Of a stretch of DNA of 46,416 nt, positions 26,501 through 33,976 are shown one piece after another. Position 1 is the first letter of the stretch. Each line of letters begins with the position of its first letter. This stretch comes from a virus. Made by a program: the position numbers and the translations under genes. The notes below the pieces were generated by a model, which saw only the letters and a list, made by a program, of their open reading frames with translations, was not told where the DNA came from and searched no databases. Location: IMG/VR virus record IMGVR_UViG_3300042691_045046, positions 1-46,416 of that record; one strand, given 5' to 3'.

Positions 26501-26869
26501 GTAGATCAAAAGGTATTTAATCATGGTCAAATAAGATTTTTCTATGATGGTTTTGAAAACTATGATTTAAATCTTACTAAGGGATTTGAAAAAATACTAG
26601 TTATAGATGATGCATCCCATAGCTATGTAGACACACTGAGATCTCTGAATAAGTTTAGTAAAGTTGTATCTAAAGATTCTTACTTTATTGTTGAAAAAGG
26701 AGTAGTTGATTTTGTTAAAACCTCAGTCAATTACAACGGTGGACCACGTAGAGCTATTGATGAGTTTTTACAAACTAATTCTAATTTTGTTATAGATAGA
26801 AACTGGTGTGACTACTTTGGTACTAATGCTACTTTCAATTCAGATGGATATTTAAAAAGAATTAATTAA
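23549..26869 (+). CDS. Four-enzyme fusion: GT4, FkbM, GT2, CmcI-like
   Basis: 1106 residues with four predicted catalytic domains. Residues 1-320: GT-B/GT4-like transferase (MKVLFLAPHLSTGGMPQYL; VINVGLFTSRKNQAEVVEYA; MPLVIREAISWKVPSLIY). Residues 330-425: beta module WWIIPTPLHIYNFAQNPDF. Residues 440-640: FkbM methyltransferase (VFDIGANCGLFSLLA; LLKMDIEGAEYDIIEN near 572). Residues 655-890: GT-A/GT2 transferase (TVIIPTYNHEKYIEQCVDSA; ITLLDGDDYY, the DxD-type metal site near 746). Residues 920-1106: CmcI/cephalosporin-hydroxylase-like Rossmann domain (LIIEIGTYRGGGALYYADLL; KILVIDDASHSYVDTLRSL; DSYFIVEKGVVD). Such an array would build and methylate an oligosaccharide without releasing it between steps. 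Acceptor unknown. The one-base TAATG overlap links it to the next gene. Confidence 0.85.
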   Translation: MKVLFLAPHLSTGGMPQYLYKQMEVLSESCEVWCIEWDNITGGVLVVQRNRVANLLGDKLITLGEPKEKLFEYIEKINPDVIHLQEIPEMFMSYDLAVKLYNPNRKYKIVETSHDSSFDISNKKHFPDHFAMVSQYQIEAYKSLDIPCELVEYPIEYKTRTKSREELLAELGLDPNKKHVINVGLFTSRKNQAEVVEYARQMQDYPIQFHFIGNQADNFKYYWEPIMKDFPSNCKWWGERSDVDTFYQMADLFLFTSRGHINDKETMPLVIREAISWKVPSLIYNLDVYLNYFNKYDNIEYLDFNNKLKNIEKILTKLNITGNQVNNYFDIQYEGASNKFAITYKKNEPAKYKISIKDKDSNAPIYWFSTEFNNEGDHWWIIPTPLHIYNFAQNPDFGSFLVEFYDENNNFLFDKTIFLKEIKKQKLKLNLKSPFDCLFTNYNEMFIDNKYDCYELDKMETVFDIGANCGLFSLLAIEKGAKKVYAFEPNQESLVNLNQIAKGLNIEVIDKAVYTTDEDLTFYIDPNNTTIGSISEDHIINGGSKVEKITVPAISLKTFIEQNNIEKISLLKMDIEGAEYDIIENLEDEVFEKIDNFLIEYHDNEGEKVEKLIQTLVKKGFDIDQIRNQNSKNNDDILESYKSSPLGTIFAKKSPEEKLLTVIIPTYNHEKYIEQCVDSALMQKTLFNFNILISDDRSTDNTWNIVQKYKDIPNVIVKQNEVNLGPTPKRLHAVLKESKSEYITLLDGDDYYVDENKLQKQVNFLKNNKEYSIYSVGYYQKELDDSNFMNINYYGVKEEVILRDNMEANYVSFGFMFRNSLIRDMEFPDWYFHEDLFDGYWALNNILLEKGKGRNDKWVGGVYRITPNGAFGEKSKEWKDEVSEKQSRIIKSAFPNVNKDFLVNESNLNLQDVYDKHFSVQYKEVPYLKSPMDYVLHQMIIMSLKPDLIIEIGTYRGGGALYYADLLYLLGKGEVHTINVGNEIVDQKVFNHGQIRFFYDGFENYDLNLTKGFEKILVIDDASHSYVDTLRSLNKFSKVVSKDSYFIVEKGVVDFVKTSVNYNGGPRRAIDEFLQTNSNFVIDRNWCDYFGTNATFNSDGYLKRIN

Positions 26870-27954
26870 TGGATAATTTTATAATTCATCTTCATCTTTA
26901 TATTACTAATAAGGAAGCAGAATTAACAGCCTTTATTAATATTAAAAATCTTAAAGAACATGGATTTAAAATATTAATAACGTCACCCTTTAATTTGCCT
27001 GATTATTTTTATCCACATATAGATTATTTTTTATTAGATAGAGAAAATCAAATATTTAAAGAAAAATATAAGGATATTGAACCTATTATTTGGTGGAATC
27101 AAATAGATCCTAATATGACTTTTAATTTTCTTATAGATGGATTTCAAACCCATGGATTAGCTGTTTTAAGATCTATGATAAAAGGATCAAGTATAGCTAA
27201 AGCATTAGGATATGAGTATATTATTCGATTTGAATATGATGATCTTTTTGGGAAATATTCTTTAAATAAAATAAGTGAAATTTGTAGTTTTGTAAAAGAT
27301 AGTGATTTAAATTTTTATTTATTTAAAAATCACTATAATGATTCTAAAAAAGATGTATCTACTCATTTAATGTTTTATAAAAGTCAAAAATTTTTAGATA
27401 TATTTGAACCTATAAAAGATGAAAATGATTATATTTCCTTTTTAGAAAAAATGGAAATACCCAAAAAATCCTTAATATTGGAAGAATTCATTTATAGAGC
27501 AATAGATTTATTTGGAGAAAAGATCCATTATGAAAATGGATTTGCAATGAAAACAGAATTTTATGACACTCAATTCAATACCCATCAAGCCCCTTTAGGA
27601 GTAACCAAGGGAGTCCTCTCAGATGTTATGAGAATAAAACGAAATTCTATATATGATCCTTATAAGCTTTGTCTTGTTTGTAGAAATGTAGATTCACAAA
27701 CTCCAATTTGTATTTACTTTGATGTATTTGATCATGATCAAAACTTATTATACACAATGTCTTTTCAATTAGATTGTATAAATGAATGGAAATTAGATTA
27801 TGTTCATGAAGTTAAAAATGTAGGCTCTATTAAAATAAGACACGGAGATGATCCACATCATAAAACTTTTTTGGTTTTAAATAATGAAGATGGAGTTACT
27901 ATTAGAAATGCTGACCTAGATGGAGCTTTACCTGAAATTACTTTCAAAATATGA
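26869..27954 (+). CDS. Putative GT-A-like glycosyltransferase, unassigned
   Basis: 361 residues, no firm family. The N-terminus (FIIHLHLYITNKEAELTAFI, then INIKNLKEHGFKILITSPF) and the middle YEYIIRFEYDDLFG (about 114-127) fit a Rossmann-like GT-A fold. In this fold an acidic pair (E-x-D-D) could bind the sugar nucleotide and metal. LILEEFIYRAIDLFGEKIHY (about 204-223) resembles a GT catalytic-acid region. The C-terminal 100 residues (CLVCRNVDSQTPICIYFDVF, then SIKIRHGDD) look like an extra beta-sandwich. The gene is flanked on both sides by transferases, with one-base and four-base overlaps, so it belongs to the same glycan pathway. Assignment as a transferase is inferred from pattern and context. 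Confidence 0.6.
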   Translation: MDNFIIHLHLYITNKEAELTAFINIKNLKEHGFKILITSPFNLPDYFYPHIDYFLLDRENQIFKEKYKDIEPIIWWNQIDPNMTFNFLIDGFQTHGLAVLRSMIKGSSIAKALGYEYIIRFEYDDLFGKYSLNKISEICSFVKDSDLNFYLFKNHYNDSKKDVSTHLMFYKSQKFLDIFEPIKDENDYISFLEKMEIPKKSLILEEFIYRAIDLFGEKIHYENGFAMKTEFYDTQFNTHQAPLGVTKGVLSDVMRIKRNSIYDPYKLCLVCRNVDSQTPICIYFDVFDHDQNLLYTMSFQLDCINEWKLDYVHEVKNVGSIKIRHGDDPHHKTFLVLNNEDGVTIRNADLDGALPEITFKI

Positions 27955-29051
27955 AATTTACTATAGTTACTAGTTTTTATAATGGTTCTCATTTTATTTC
28001 TAGATTATATGAGAGAATAAAAGCCCAAACTTATACAAATTGGGAATGGATAGTTACTGATGATTTTTCCTCAGATGCAGAAGACGCTAAAGAAATTCTA
28101 TCATATATTTCTAGTAGAGATAGAAAAATAAAATATGTAGAGCAATCTTCTAAAAAAGAAATGTTTTATAACCCTCAAAATTTTTGTAAAGAGGCAGAAA
28201 TAATTATACAAATGGATCAAGATGATTATCCTCTACCTAAAGCATTAGAAGTATATCATCATTTCTTTACTAAATTTCCTGATACTATAGTAATTACTGG
28301 AGCCGGAAATTCATTTAGAGAAGATGGAAACTGGATGAATTTTCATAATCCTGATTTTGTAGATCAAAAAAATATGACCTGTGGTTATTTAACCTATTTA
28401 AGAGCTTGGAGAAATAACCCTAATATTAATTATGATTTTAATCCAAACGATTGGATGAAATATTACTATAATGACTTATCTATACTATGCACCCTAGAAG
28501 AACAAGGCAAAATACTCCATCTCCCTAGAAACTTATATTATTATAATTATAGAGAAAATTCTATATCTCATACATTTTATGCTAATGAAGCTGTAGAAGA
28601 AGGACAGGAATTAATAAGAAAAGTTAATGCTAGACGTATTAATAAAGATGTAGATACGTTTAATAGATATTTTGAACCTATACATAAAGAATCATTATGT
28701 TTGATGGATCATAACTTAAATGATGTTAAAGTTCAACAAAAAATAGTTTATTTAGACAAACAATTAGATTTTAAGAAACATTCATTACTTAAAGAATTAT
28801 TTTTTGATCATGATTTAAACATAAATAAAATAGATGGAAATGAAGATGCTTTGATTTGCGTATTAAGGGATAAATCTGATTTAGATTATTTTTTTGATAT
28901 AGATAATAAATATAATATAAAAAACAGCCAACTAGTTATTTGGAATCAAGCCAAAAATCCTTATACTAATATTTTACTAGATAAAGTGTCTCAAAAATAC
29001 CAATTCTGCTACTCAGCAGCTTATCAATTAATTATCAACTTAATAAAATGA
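27951..29051 (+). CDS. Glycosyltransferase family 2
   Basis: 366 residues. The first 220 form a GT-A/GT2 domain: FTIVTSFYNGSHFISRLYER, then AQTYTNWEWIVTDDFSSD (nucleotide-sugar binding), and IIQMDQDDYPLPKALEVY with the DxD-type metal site near residues 89-92. The usual acceptor-side 'E-D' motif is less clear; LSILCTLEEQGKILHLPRNLYYYNYRENSIS (about 172-205) occupies its place. The last 140 residues are a less conserved helical and beta tail. It starts inside the stop codon of the previous gene (ATGA) and ends in the same way with the next one, so three genes are translationally coupled. It probably adds a hexose or similar sugar to the cassette's glycan. Confidence 0.85.
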   Translation: MKFTIVTSFYNGSHFISRLYERIKAQTYTNWEWIVTDDFSSDAEDAKEILSYISSRDRKIKYVEQSSKKEMFYNPQNFCKEAEIIIQMDQDDYPLPKALEVYHHFFTKFPDTIVITGAGNSFREDGNWMNFHNPDFVDQKNMTCGYLTYLRAWRNNPNINYDFNPNDWMKYYYNDLSILCTLEEQGKILHLPRNLYYYNYRENSISHTFYANEAVEEGQELIRKVNARRINKDVDTFNRYFEPIHKESLCLMDHNLNDVKVQQKIVYLDKQLDFKKHSLLKELFFDHDLNINKIDGNEDALICVLRDKSDLDYFFDIDNKYNIKNSQLVIWNQAKNPYTNILLDKVSQKYQFCYSAAYQLIINLIK

Positions 29052-31135
29052 AAATAATTAATGTCACGCCGGGCTTATTACCAATCCCCCCTAATGGTTG
29101 GGGTGCAGTAGAAAAAATTATATGGGAAACACATAATGCTTTATTAGAATTAGGGTATAATTCTCAAATTTTATATTTGGACGAAGTAAAAGATTATGAT
29201 GTAGTTCATATCCATGTTGCTAATCTAGCTAATTTAGCACATGAGCGTGGTATTCCTTATTATTTCACTATGCATGACCATCATGCCTACCTATACGGAA
29301 AAGATTCTCAAGTATATAAAGAAAATCTACAAGCAATAAAAAATGCTAAAAAAGCATTTGTACCTGCTAAATTTTTAATTGATTATTTTGAAGGAATACC
29401 TGAATATTTTTCCCATGGAGTAAATACAGACTATTTCACCCCAGGGGAATTTAAAGAACATAAATTATTGTGTGTAGCAAATAATGGTTTTATTCATGAT
29501 CAAGCTGAAGATAGAAAAGGTTTTGGGTATGCTATTGAAGCAGCAAAACAATTAAATTTGCCTATTACAATAGCAGGTCCTATTAATAATAAAAAGTATT
29601 TTGATACTTTTCCTCCTGATTATGATAAACTTACTATTCTTTATGATCTTAATGAGGAACAACTAAGAAAATTATATCAAGAACATAGTGTATTTATTCA
29701 TGCTTCTATATTAGAAGCAGGTCATCCTAATTTAACATTGTTAGAAGCATTAGCTTCTGGTTTACCTATAATAGGAACATATGAAAACAAAGATGGATTA
29801 GATGGAATGGTTATAGTAGAAAGAGATGTAGATCAAATAGTAAAAGCTTTCAATAAAATTACTGCTAGACAACTAAAGTATGACTTATATTCATTTAAGG
29901 CAAGGCAACAGGCATTACATTTATCTTGGAAAAACAGAACAAAAGATTTATTAAAAAAATATGAGACAAATATGAAAGATCAATTAATATCTATTTATAA
30001 ATCAACAAAAAAGTTAGGGATACCTTCAAAAGTAAACGTTCCTAAATTTAATATTAATTTTATTAATGGTCCGTTTGCTGAAATATTAGATTCACCTTAT
30101 AAAAAACATAAAGTAAGTTTTATTAATAAAAAATCTAATGTAGTAGAATATTCTCAAGAAATAAGTACTAATTGTTGGGTTAGAACAAGCAAACAATATT
30201 ATATAGATTGGAAAATAAAAATAGAAGATGAGAATGGTAATTTAATATATCAACATGATTTAGATCTTAAAGACAAAAGAGTATATATTGCTTTAGATTC
30301 TAAATCATTAGGTGATACCTTAGCTTGGTTTCCTTATGTTGATGAATTTAGAAAAAAACATAACTGCAAAGTTATATGCTCTACATTCCATAACTATTTC
30401 TTCCAATCACAATACCCAGAAATTGAATTTGTTAAACCTGGAGATACTGTTTATAACTTATATGCAATGTATGTTATAGGGTGGTTTTATAATAGTGATA
30501 ATGTTGTTGATTTTAATAAAAATCCCTTTGATATTAAACAACAAAATCTTCAAAAAACAGCATCTGACATTTTAGGATTAGATTTTGTAGAAGTAAAACC
30601 AAAGTTAAAAAAACCATTAGTTGTAAAGAAAAAACAAGTTGCAATTGCTATACATAGTACAGCACAAGCAAAATATTGGAATAATCCTACTGGATGGCAG
30701 GAAATAGTTGATTGGTGTAATGAACAAGGATATGAAGTTGTACTATTATCTAAAGAAGAAGATGGTTATATGGGTAATAGAAATCCAACCGGAATTAAAT
30801 ACCCTGATTCTTTTGATATGGAAACAACTGTAAAAACACTTAATGAATCAGAAGTATTTATAGGTATAAGTAGTGGATTAAGTTGGTTATCATGGGCTAC
30901 CGATACCCCTACTGTGGTTATTTCTGGATTTACTGAAGAATATACCGAACCTGATAGCTGCTATCATATTAGCGCCCCAGAAGGTAAATGTAGAGGATGC
31001 TTTAATTCCCATAGACTAGACGCTGGTGATTGGAACTGGTGCCCAGTACATAAAGGAACACAACGTCAATTTGAATGCTCTAAAGAAATATCTGCAGATA
31101 GAGTAATAGAAACTTTAAAAACAATATTAAAATAA
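29048..31135 (+). CDS. GT4 fused to autotransporter-type O-heptosyltransferase
   Basis: 695 residues with two transferases. Residues 1-310: GT4-like domain (IPPNGWGAVEKIIWETHNAL; VVHIHVANLANLA; SVFIHASILEAGHPNLTLLE, then ALASGLPII, the E-x7-E donor motif). Residues about 330-695 match the bacterial autotransporter strand-loop-strand O-heptosyltransferase family (TibC/AAH type): a beta-rich start (NGPFAEILDSPYKKHKVSFI), DSKSLGDTLAWFPYVDEF, NLYAMYVIGWFY, AIHSTAQAKYWNNPTGWQEI and EVFIGISSGLSWLSWATDTP. Its cysteine finger is C648, C651, C665 and C677 (CRGCFNSHRLDAGDWNWCP, then QFEC), which binds iron in TibC. Family members transfer heptose to serines in repetitive surface proteins. Here the obvious phage-encoded candidates are the Ser/Thr-rich fibres. 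The fusion to GT4 could extend the glycan. Confidence 0.9.
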   Translation: MKIINVTPGLLPIPPNGWGAVEKIIWETHNALLELGYNSQILYLDEVKDYDVVHIHVANLANLAHERGIPYYFTMHDHHAYLYGKDSQVYKENLQAIKNAKKAFVPAKFLIDYFEGIPEYFSHGVNTDYFTPGEFKEHKLLCVANNGFIHDQAEDRKGFGYAIEAAKQLNLPITIAGPINNKKYFDTFPPDYDKLTILYDLNEEQLRKLYQEHSVFIHASILEAGHPNLTLLEALASGLPIIGTYENKDGLDGMVIVERDVDQIVKAFNKITARQLKYDLYSFKARQQALHLSWKNRTKDLLKKYETNMKDQLISIYKSTKKLGIPSKVNVPKFNINFINGPFAEILDSPYKKHKVSFINKKSNVVEYSQEISTNCWVRTSKQYYIDWKIKIEDENGNLIYQHDLDLKDKRVYIALDSKSLGDTLAWFPYVDEFRKKHNCKVICSTFHNYFFQSQYPEIEFVKPGDTVYNLYAMYVIGWFYNSDNVVDFNKNPFDIKQQNLQKTASDILGLDFVEVKPKLKKPLVVKKKQVAIAIHSTAQAKYWNNPTGWQEIVDWCNEQGYEVVLLSKEEDGYMGNRNPTGIKYPDSFDMETTVKTLNESEVFIGISSGLSWLSWATDTPTVVISGFTEEYTEPDSCYHISAPEGKCRGCFNSHRLDAGDWNWCPVHKGTQRQFECSKEISADRVIETLKTILK

Positions 31136-31160
31136 TTTGGTTGTCTTCTAAATTTATTAT

Positions 31161-31168
31161 ATATTTAT
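31161..31168 (+). promoter_or_regulatory. Late-promoter-like motif before small-gene cluster
   Basis: Exact ATATTTAT within TATATATTTATATAC, 22 bases before the ATG at 31191 and after the last glycosylation gene. The symmetric flanks resemble the motif at 34569. Confidence 0.6.
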
Positions 31169-31190
31169 ATACGAAACAAAAAACAAATTT

Positions 31191-31442
31191 ATGGTATTAC
31201 TTATTATTGCAATTATTGTAGCTGGTGTTGTAGCTGCAGTTGTTTTAAACAGCAAAAAACAGTCAACTGAAACCCAGGCAAGTTCAGCTCCTGAACAACC
31301 AACTCCTGTTGTTGAAAAGGTTGAAGAAGCAGTTAAAGAAGTAGCTGCTGAGGTTAAAAAACCAAAAAAAGAAATTACTAAAAAACCTGTTGCTACTCCT
31401 AAACAGTCTGTTTCTAAAAAACCTTCAAAAAAGAATAAATAA
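31191..31442 (+). CDS. Small membrane-anchored Lys/Ala-rich protein
   Basis: 83 residues. Residues 2-20 (VLLIIAIIVAGVVAAVVL) form one hydrophobic segment followed by NSKKQ. This predicts a single membrane span with the positively charged tail in the cytoplasm. The rest is low complexity: Ala/Glu/Pro in the middle (VEEAVKEVAAEVKKPKK) and a highly basic end (KKPVATPKQSVSKKPSKKNK) like an H1-type nucleic-acid-binding tail. It lacks lipobox or enzyme motifs. It is the first gene behind a strong late-type motif and overlaps the next by one base. It might be a holin/spanin-like or other membrane factor, but nothing proves this. Confidence 0.75.
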   Translation: MVLLIIAIIVAGVVAAVVLNSKKQSTETQASSAPEQPTPVVEKVEEAVKEVAAEVKKPKKEITKKPVATPKQSVSKKPSKKNK

Positions 31443-31696
31443 TGAGTGAAGAATCTAAATTTATTTCTGAAGAAGAATTGCTTCAAATTAAATCTTTTAA
31501 AGCTCAAAAAGATAATATTGCTTTTTCTCTAGGTAAAAATCGCCTTGAAAAAGAAACACTACTTGCTTCTTTCAGAAATGTTGCTACTCAAGAGCAAGAA
31601 TATTATAATAAACTCTCTATTAAATATGGAGATGGTAGTCTTGACCTAAATACAGGGGAAATTATTCCTTTCAATAATAATGAACAAAATAACTGA
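31442..31696 (+). CDS. Small coiled-coil protein, paralogue A
   Basis: 84 residues. It is a helical hairpin (SEEELLQIKSFKAQKDNIAF; RLEKETLLASFRNVATQEQE) ending in KYGDGSLDLNTGEIIPF. The same ending, KYGTGSINSETGEITPI, closes the protein at 31921-32190, and both have the order helix, linker, helix, 'YGxGSxxxxTGEIxP'. They are therefore paralogues. The function is unknown. The gene is TAATG-coupled to the membrane protein upstream and overlaps the zinc-ribbon gene downstream by 17 bases. Confidence 0.75.
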   Translation: MSEESKFISEEELLQIKSFKAQKDNIAFSLGKNRLEKETLLASFRNVATQEQEYYNKLSIKYGDGSLDLNTGEIIPFNNNEQNN

Positions 31697-31913
31697 AATA
31701 TTTAGTTCATGGGTTGCCGCTGCTGATCCAACACCTGAACAACAAGCAGTAGCCGAATATCGTGCTGCTGTTTGTGATTCATGTGAGAAAAAAAAATATA
31801 TTACTGCTATTAATTCATTTATTTGTGGTGCCTGTGGTTGTCCTTTAAGTAAAAAAGTATTTAGCCCAAGACCCGGACCTCAGGCTTGCCCATTAGCTAA
31901 ATGGGAAAAATGA
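31680..31913 (+). CDS. Small zinc-ribbon-like protein
   Basis: 77 residues with C-x-x-C (CDSC, about 32-35), C-x-x-C-x-C (CGACGC, about 49-54) and a final CP in QACPLAKWEK. This is the arrangement of a small phage zinc-ribbon family with a 'CPxxKW' end. It probably binds one zinc and may contact nucleic acid or protein; the role is not established. The 5' end overlaps the preceding gene by 17 bases. The first ATG at 31680 was chosen because no other in-frame ATG precedes the cysteines. Confidence 0.78.
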   Translation: MNKITEIFSSWVAAADPTPEQQAVAEYRAAVCDSCEKKKYITAINSFICGACGCPLSKKVFSPRPGPQACPLAKWEK

Positions 31914-31920
31914 TTAAGTT

Positions 31921-32190
31921 ATGTCACAATTAACACAAGAAGAATTACAATCAATTAAAGAACTCCAATCTAAGTATAACCAAACATTATTTGAAATTGG
32001 TGTAGCTGAAGCGCAGCGTTTAGCATTGGTAGAGCAAGTTGAAAAACTTGAAAATAATAAGAAGACATTATTAGGTGACCTTTCCACAATTGAACAAAAA
32101 GAAAACGACCTAATCAAATCACTCCAAGATAAATACGGAACCGGGTCTATCAATTCAGAAACGGGAGAAATCACACCTATTCAACAGTAA
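31921..32190 (+). CDS. Small coiled-coil protein, paralogue B
   Basis: 89 residues. It has two long amphipathic helices (LTQEELQSIKELQSKYNQTL; EAQRLALVEQVEKLENNKKT, then STIEQKENDLIKSLQ) and a short C-terminal KYGTGSINSETGEITPI shared with paralogue A at 31442. This suggests a duplicated antiparallel coiled coil with a small beta-hairpin cap. The start context is AAGTTATG, with no Shine-Dalgarno sequence. It directly precedes the tail sheath gene but is separated from it by a late-type motif. Function unknown; probably tail-assembly or virion associated. Confidence 0.77.
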   Translation: MSQLTQEELQSIKELQSKYNQTLFEIGVAEAQRLALVEQVEKLENNKKTLLGDLSTIEQKENDLIKSLQDKYGTGSINSETGEITPIQQ

Positions 32191-32214
32191 TCTGCGTTTT
32201 ATAGCGGTTTTTGG

Positions 32215-32222
32215 ATATTTAT
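32215..32222 (+). promoter_or_regulatory. Late-promoter-like motif before tail sheath gene
   Basis: Exact ATATTTAT, 44 bases before the ATG of the sheath gene. Confidence 0.6.
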
Positions 32223-32266
32223 TATTAGGTCAATCCTATTAAAATTTTCAAAAACAATTATACAAA

Positions 32267-33976
32267 ATGGCAGAAAAAATCTTATCTCCTGGCGTATTCC
32301 AAAATGAATCAGATCAATCATTGGTTCAAAGAGGTATACAAGGTACGGCAACCGCTATTGTTGGTCCAACAGTAATGGGTCAACCATTTATTCCTACCTA
32401 TGTAACTTCTTATAGCGAATATGTATCCAAATTCGGAGAAACATTCAAAAGTGGTAGTTATTATTACGAATACCTTACATCATTAGCTGCTAAGGATTTC
32501 TTTCAAAATGGTGGTCAAACATTACTTGTAACTAGAATTATTAGTGGAACCTCCAATCTTAGTACCTATGCAAGTTCTTCAGTAGCTGATATTAATGATG
32601 ATACAGTTGATAATTCATTTGAACTTGAAACTTTAGCATGGGGTAACCAAATGAATAATAGTAGCGGTACTGAAGTTAGTGGTGCTTTGCCAAACGGTAG
32701 TGCAACCAATGTTCGCTGGGAAGTTACAACTGTAAATACAGGAAGTGGTACATTTACTTTAACAGTTCGTGCTGGTAATGATAATAATGCTCAAAAGAAT
32801 TATTTAGAAACTTGGGCTAATTTATCATTAGATCCAATGTTACCTAATTATATTTCTCGTGTAATTGGTGATTTAAAACCTGTATATGATGCTACAAATA
32901 ATATCATCAACTATAATGGTTCTTATGCTAATGCTTCTCAATATGTTCGTGTTAAATCTGTATCCAAACCACACATAGATTCAATTGATAATAATGGTAG
33001 CTTCAAATCAACTCAATATAGTGGTAGCTTACCAGCTGTAGGAAGTGGTTCATTTGGTGGTGGGGCTGCAGCAACAGCTAACCAGCAATTAATGAATGAA
33101 AATATCACAACAACTAATATTCAAGGATTTGCTCCTGCTGATTATGTTACTGCATTTGGTATTTTAACCAATAAGGATGAATATAAATTTAATGTATTAA
33201 TTGCTCCTGGTGTTGGTTTAGATTGTAGCGCTGCTTCACAATTAATTTCAACAGCTGAAGGTCGTGGTGATTCAATTGCCATTGTAGGTGCAGGTATTTA
33301 TGGTACTTCTATTTCATCTGCTGCTAACGCTGCTGCCGGACAATCAAGTAATTATGCAGCTTGTTACTATCCTTGGGTTCAATTATATAGCTCTGGTTTA
33401 GGTAAGGCTGTTTGGTCTCCTGCTCCTACAGTAATGGGTGGTGTATTTGCATTTAACGATCAAGTTGGTGCTGAATGGTTTGCACCTGCTGGTTTAAATC
33501 GCGGTGGTGTTCCTTCAGTATTACGTGCTGAAAGAAAATTATCTCAATCTGATCGCGATACATTATATGAAGCAAATGTTAACCCATTAGCTACATTCCC
33601 TGGAGAAGGTGTTGTAGTATTTGGCCAGAAAACATTGCAGAAAAAACAAACCGCTCTTGATCGTGTAAACGTTCGTCGTTTGTTGATTGCATTAAAAGAC
33701 TATATCGGCCAAGTAGGTAACAACTTAGTATTTGAACAAAATACAAATGTTACTCGCAATCGCTTCTTAGCTCAAGTTAACCCATACCTTGAATCAGTAG
33801 TACAACGTCAAGGTTTATATGCTTACAAAGTAGTAATGGATGATTCCAATAATACTCCTGATGTAATCGATCGTAACCAACTAGTAGGTCAGATCTATAT
33901 CCAACCAACTAAAACTGCTGAATTTATTATCTTGAACTTCAACGTACAACCAACTGGCGCTACATTCCCTGCATAG
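32267..33976 (+). CDS. gp18: Tail sheath protein, gp18-like
   Basis: 569 residues. Forms the contractile sheath around the tail tube. The N-terminus has LSPGVFQNESDQSLVQRGIQ, then GTATAIVGPTVMGQPFIPTY. This is the sheath 'SPGVxxxExDxSxxxxxxxxxxxAxVGxxxxGPxxxPxxVxS' pattern, followed by 'FxxxFGxxxxxSxYYYYLxxxxxxxFFxNGGxxLLVTRI'. The C-terminal core has LNRGGVPSVLRAERKLSQSD, INPLATFPGxGVVVFGQKT-like sequence, and NVRRLLIALKDYIGQVGNNL, then FEQNTxxTRxRFLxQVNPYLESV. These are the strands that interlock neighbouring sheath subunits. Length and order match the family. It has its own late-type motif and is followed by the tube gene. Confidence 0.95.
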   Translation: MAEKILSPGVFQNESDQSLVQRGIQGTATAIVGPTVMGQPFIPTYVTSYSEYVSKFGETFKSGSYYYEYLTSLAAKDFFQNGGQTLLVTRIISGTSNLSTYASSSVADINDDTVDNSFELETLAWGNQMNNSSGTEVSGALPNGSATNVRWEVTTVNTGSGTFTLTVRAGNDNNAQKNYLETWANLSLDPMLPNYISRVIGDLKPVYDATNNIINYNGSYANASQYVRVKSVSKPHIDSIDNNGSFKSTQYSGSLPAVGSGSFGGGAAATANQQLMNENITTTNIQGFAPADYVTAFGILTNKDEYKFNVLIAPGVGLDCSAASQLISTAEGRGDSIAIVGAGIYGTSISSAANAAAGQSSNYAACYYPWVQLYSSGLGKAVWSPAPTVMGGVFAFNDQVGAEWFAPAGLNRGGVPSVLRAERKLSQSDRDTLYEANVNPLATFPGEGVVVFGQKTLQKKQTALDRVNVRRLLIALKDYIGQVGNNLVFEQNTNVTRNRFLAQVNPYLESVVQRQGLYAYKVVMDDSNNTPDVIDRNQLVGQIYIQPTKTAEFIILNFNVQPTGATFPA

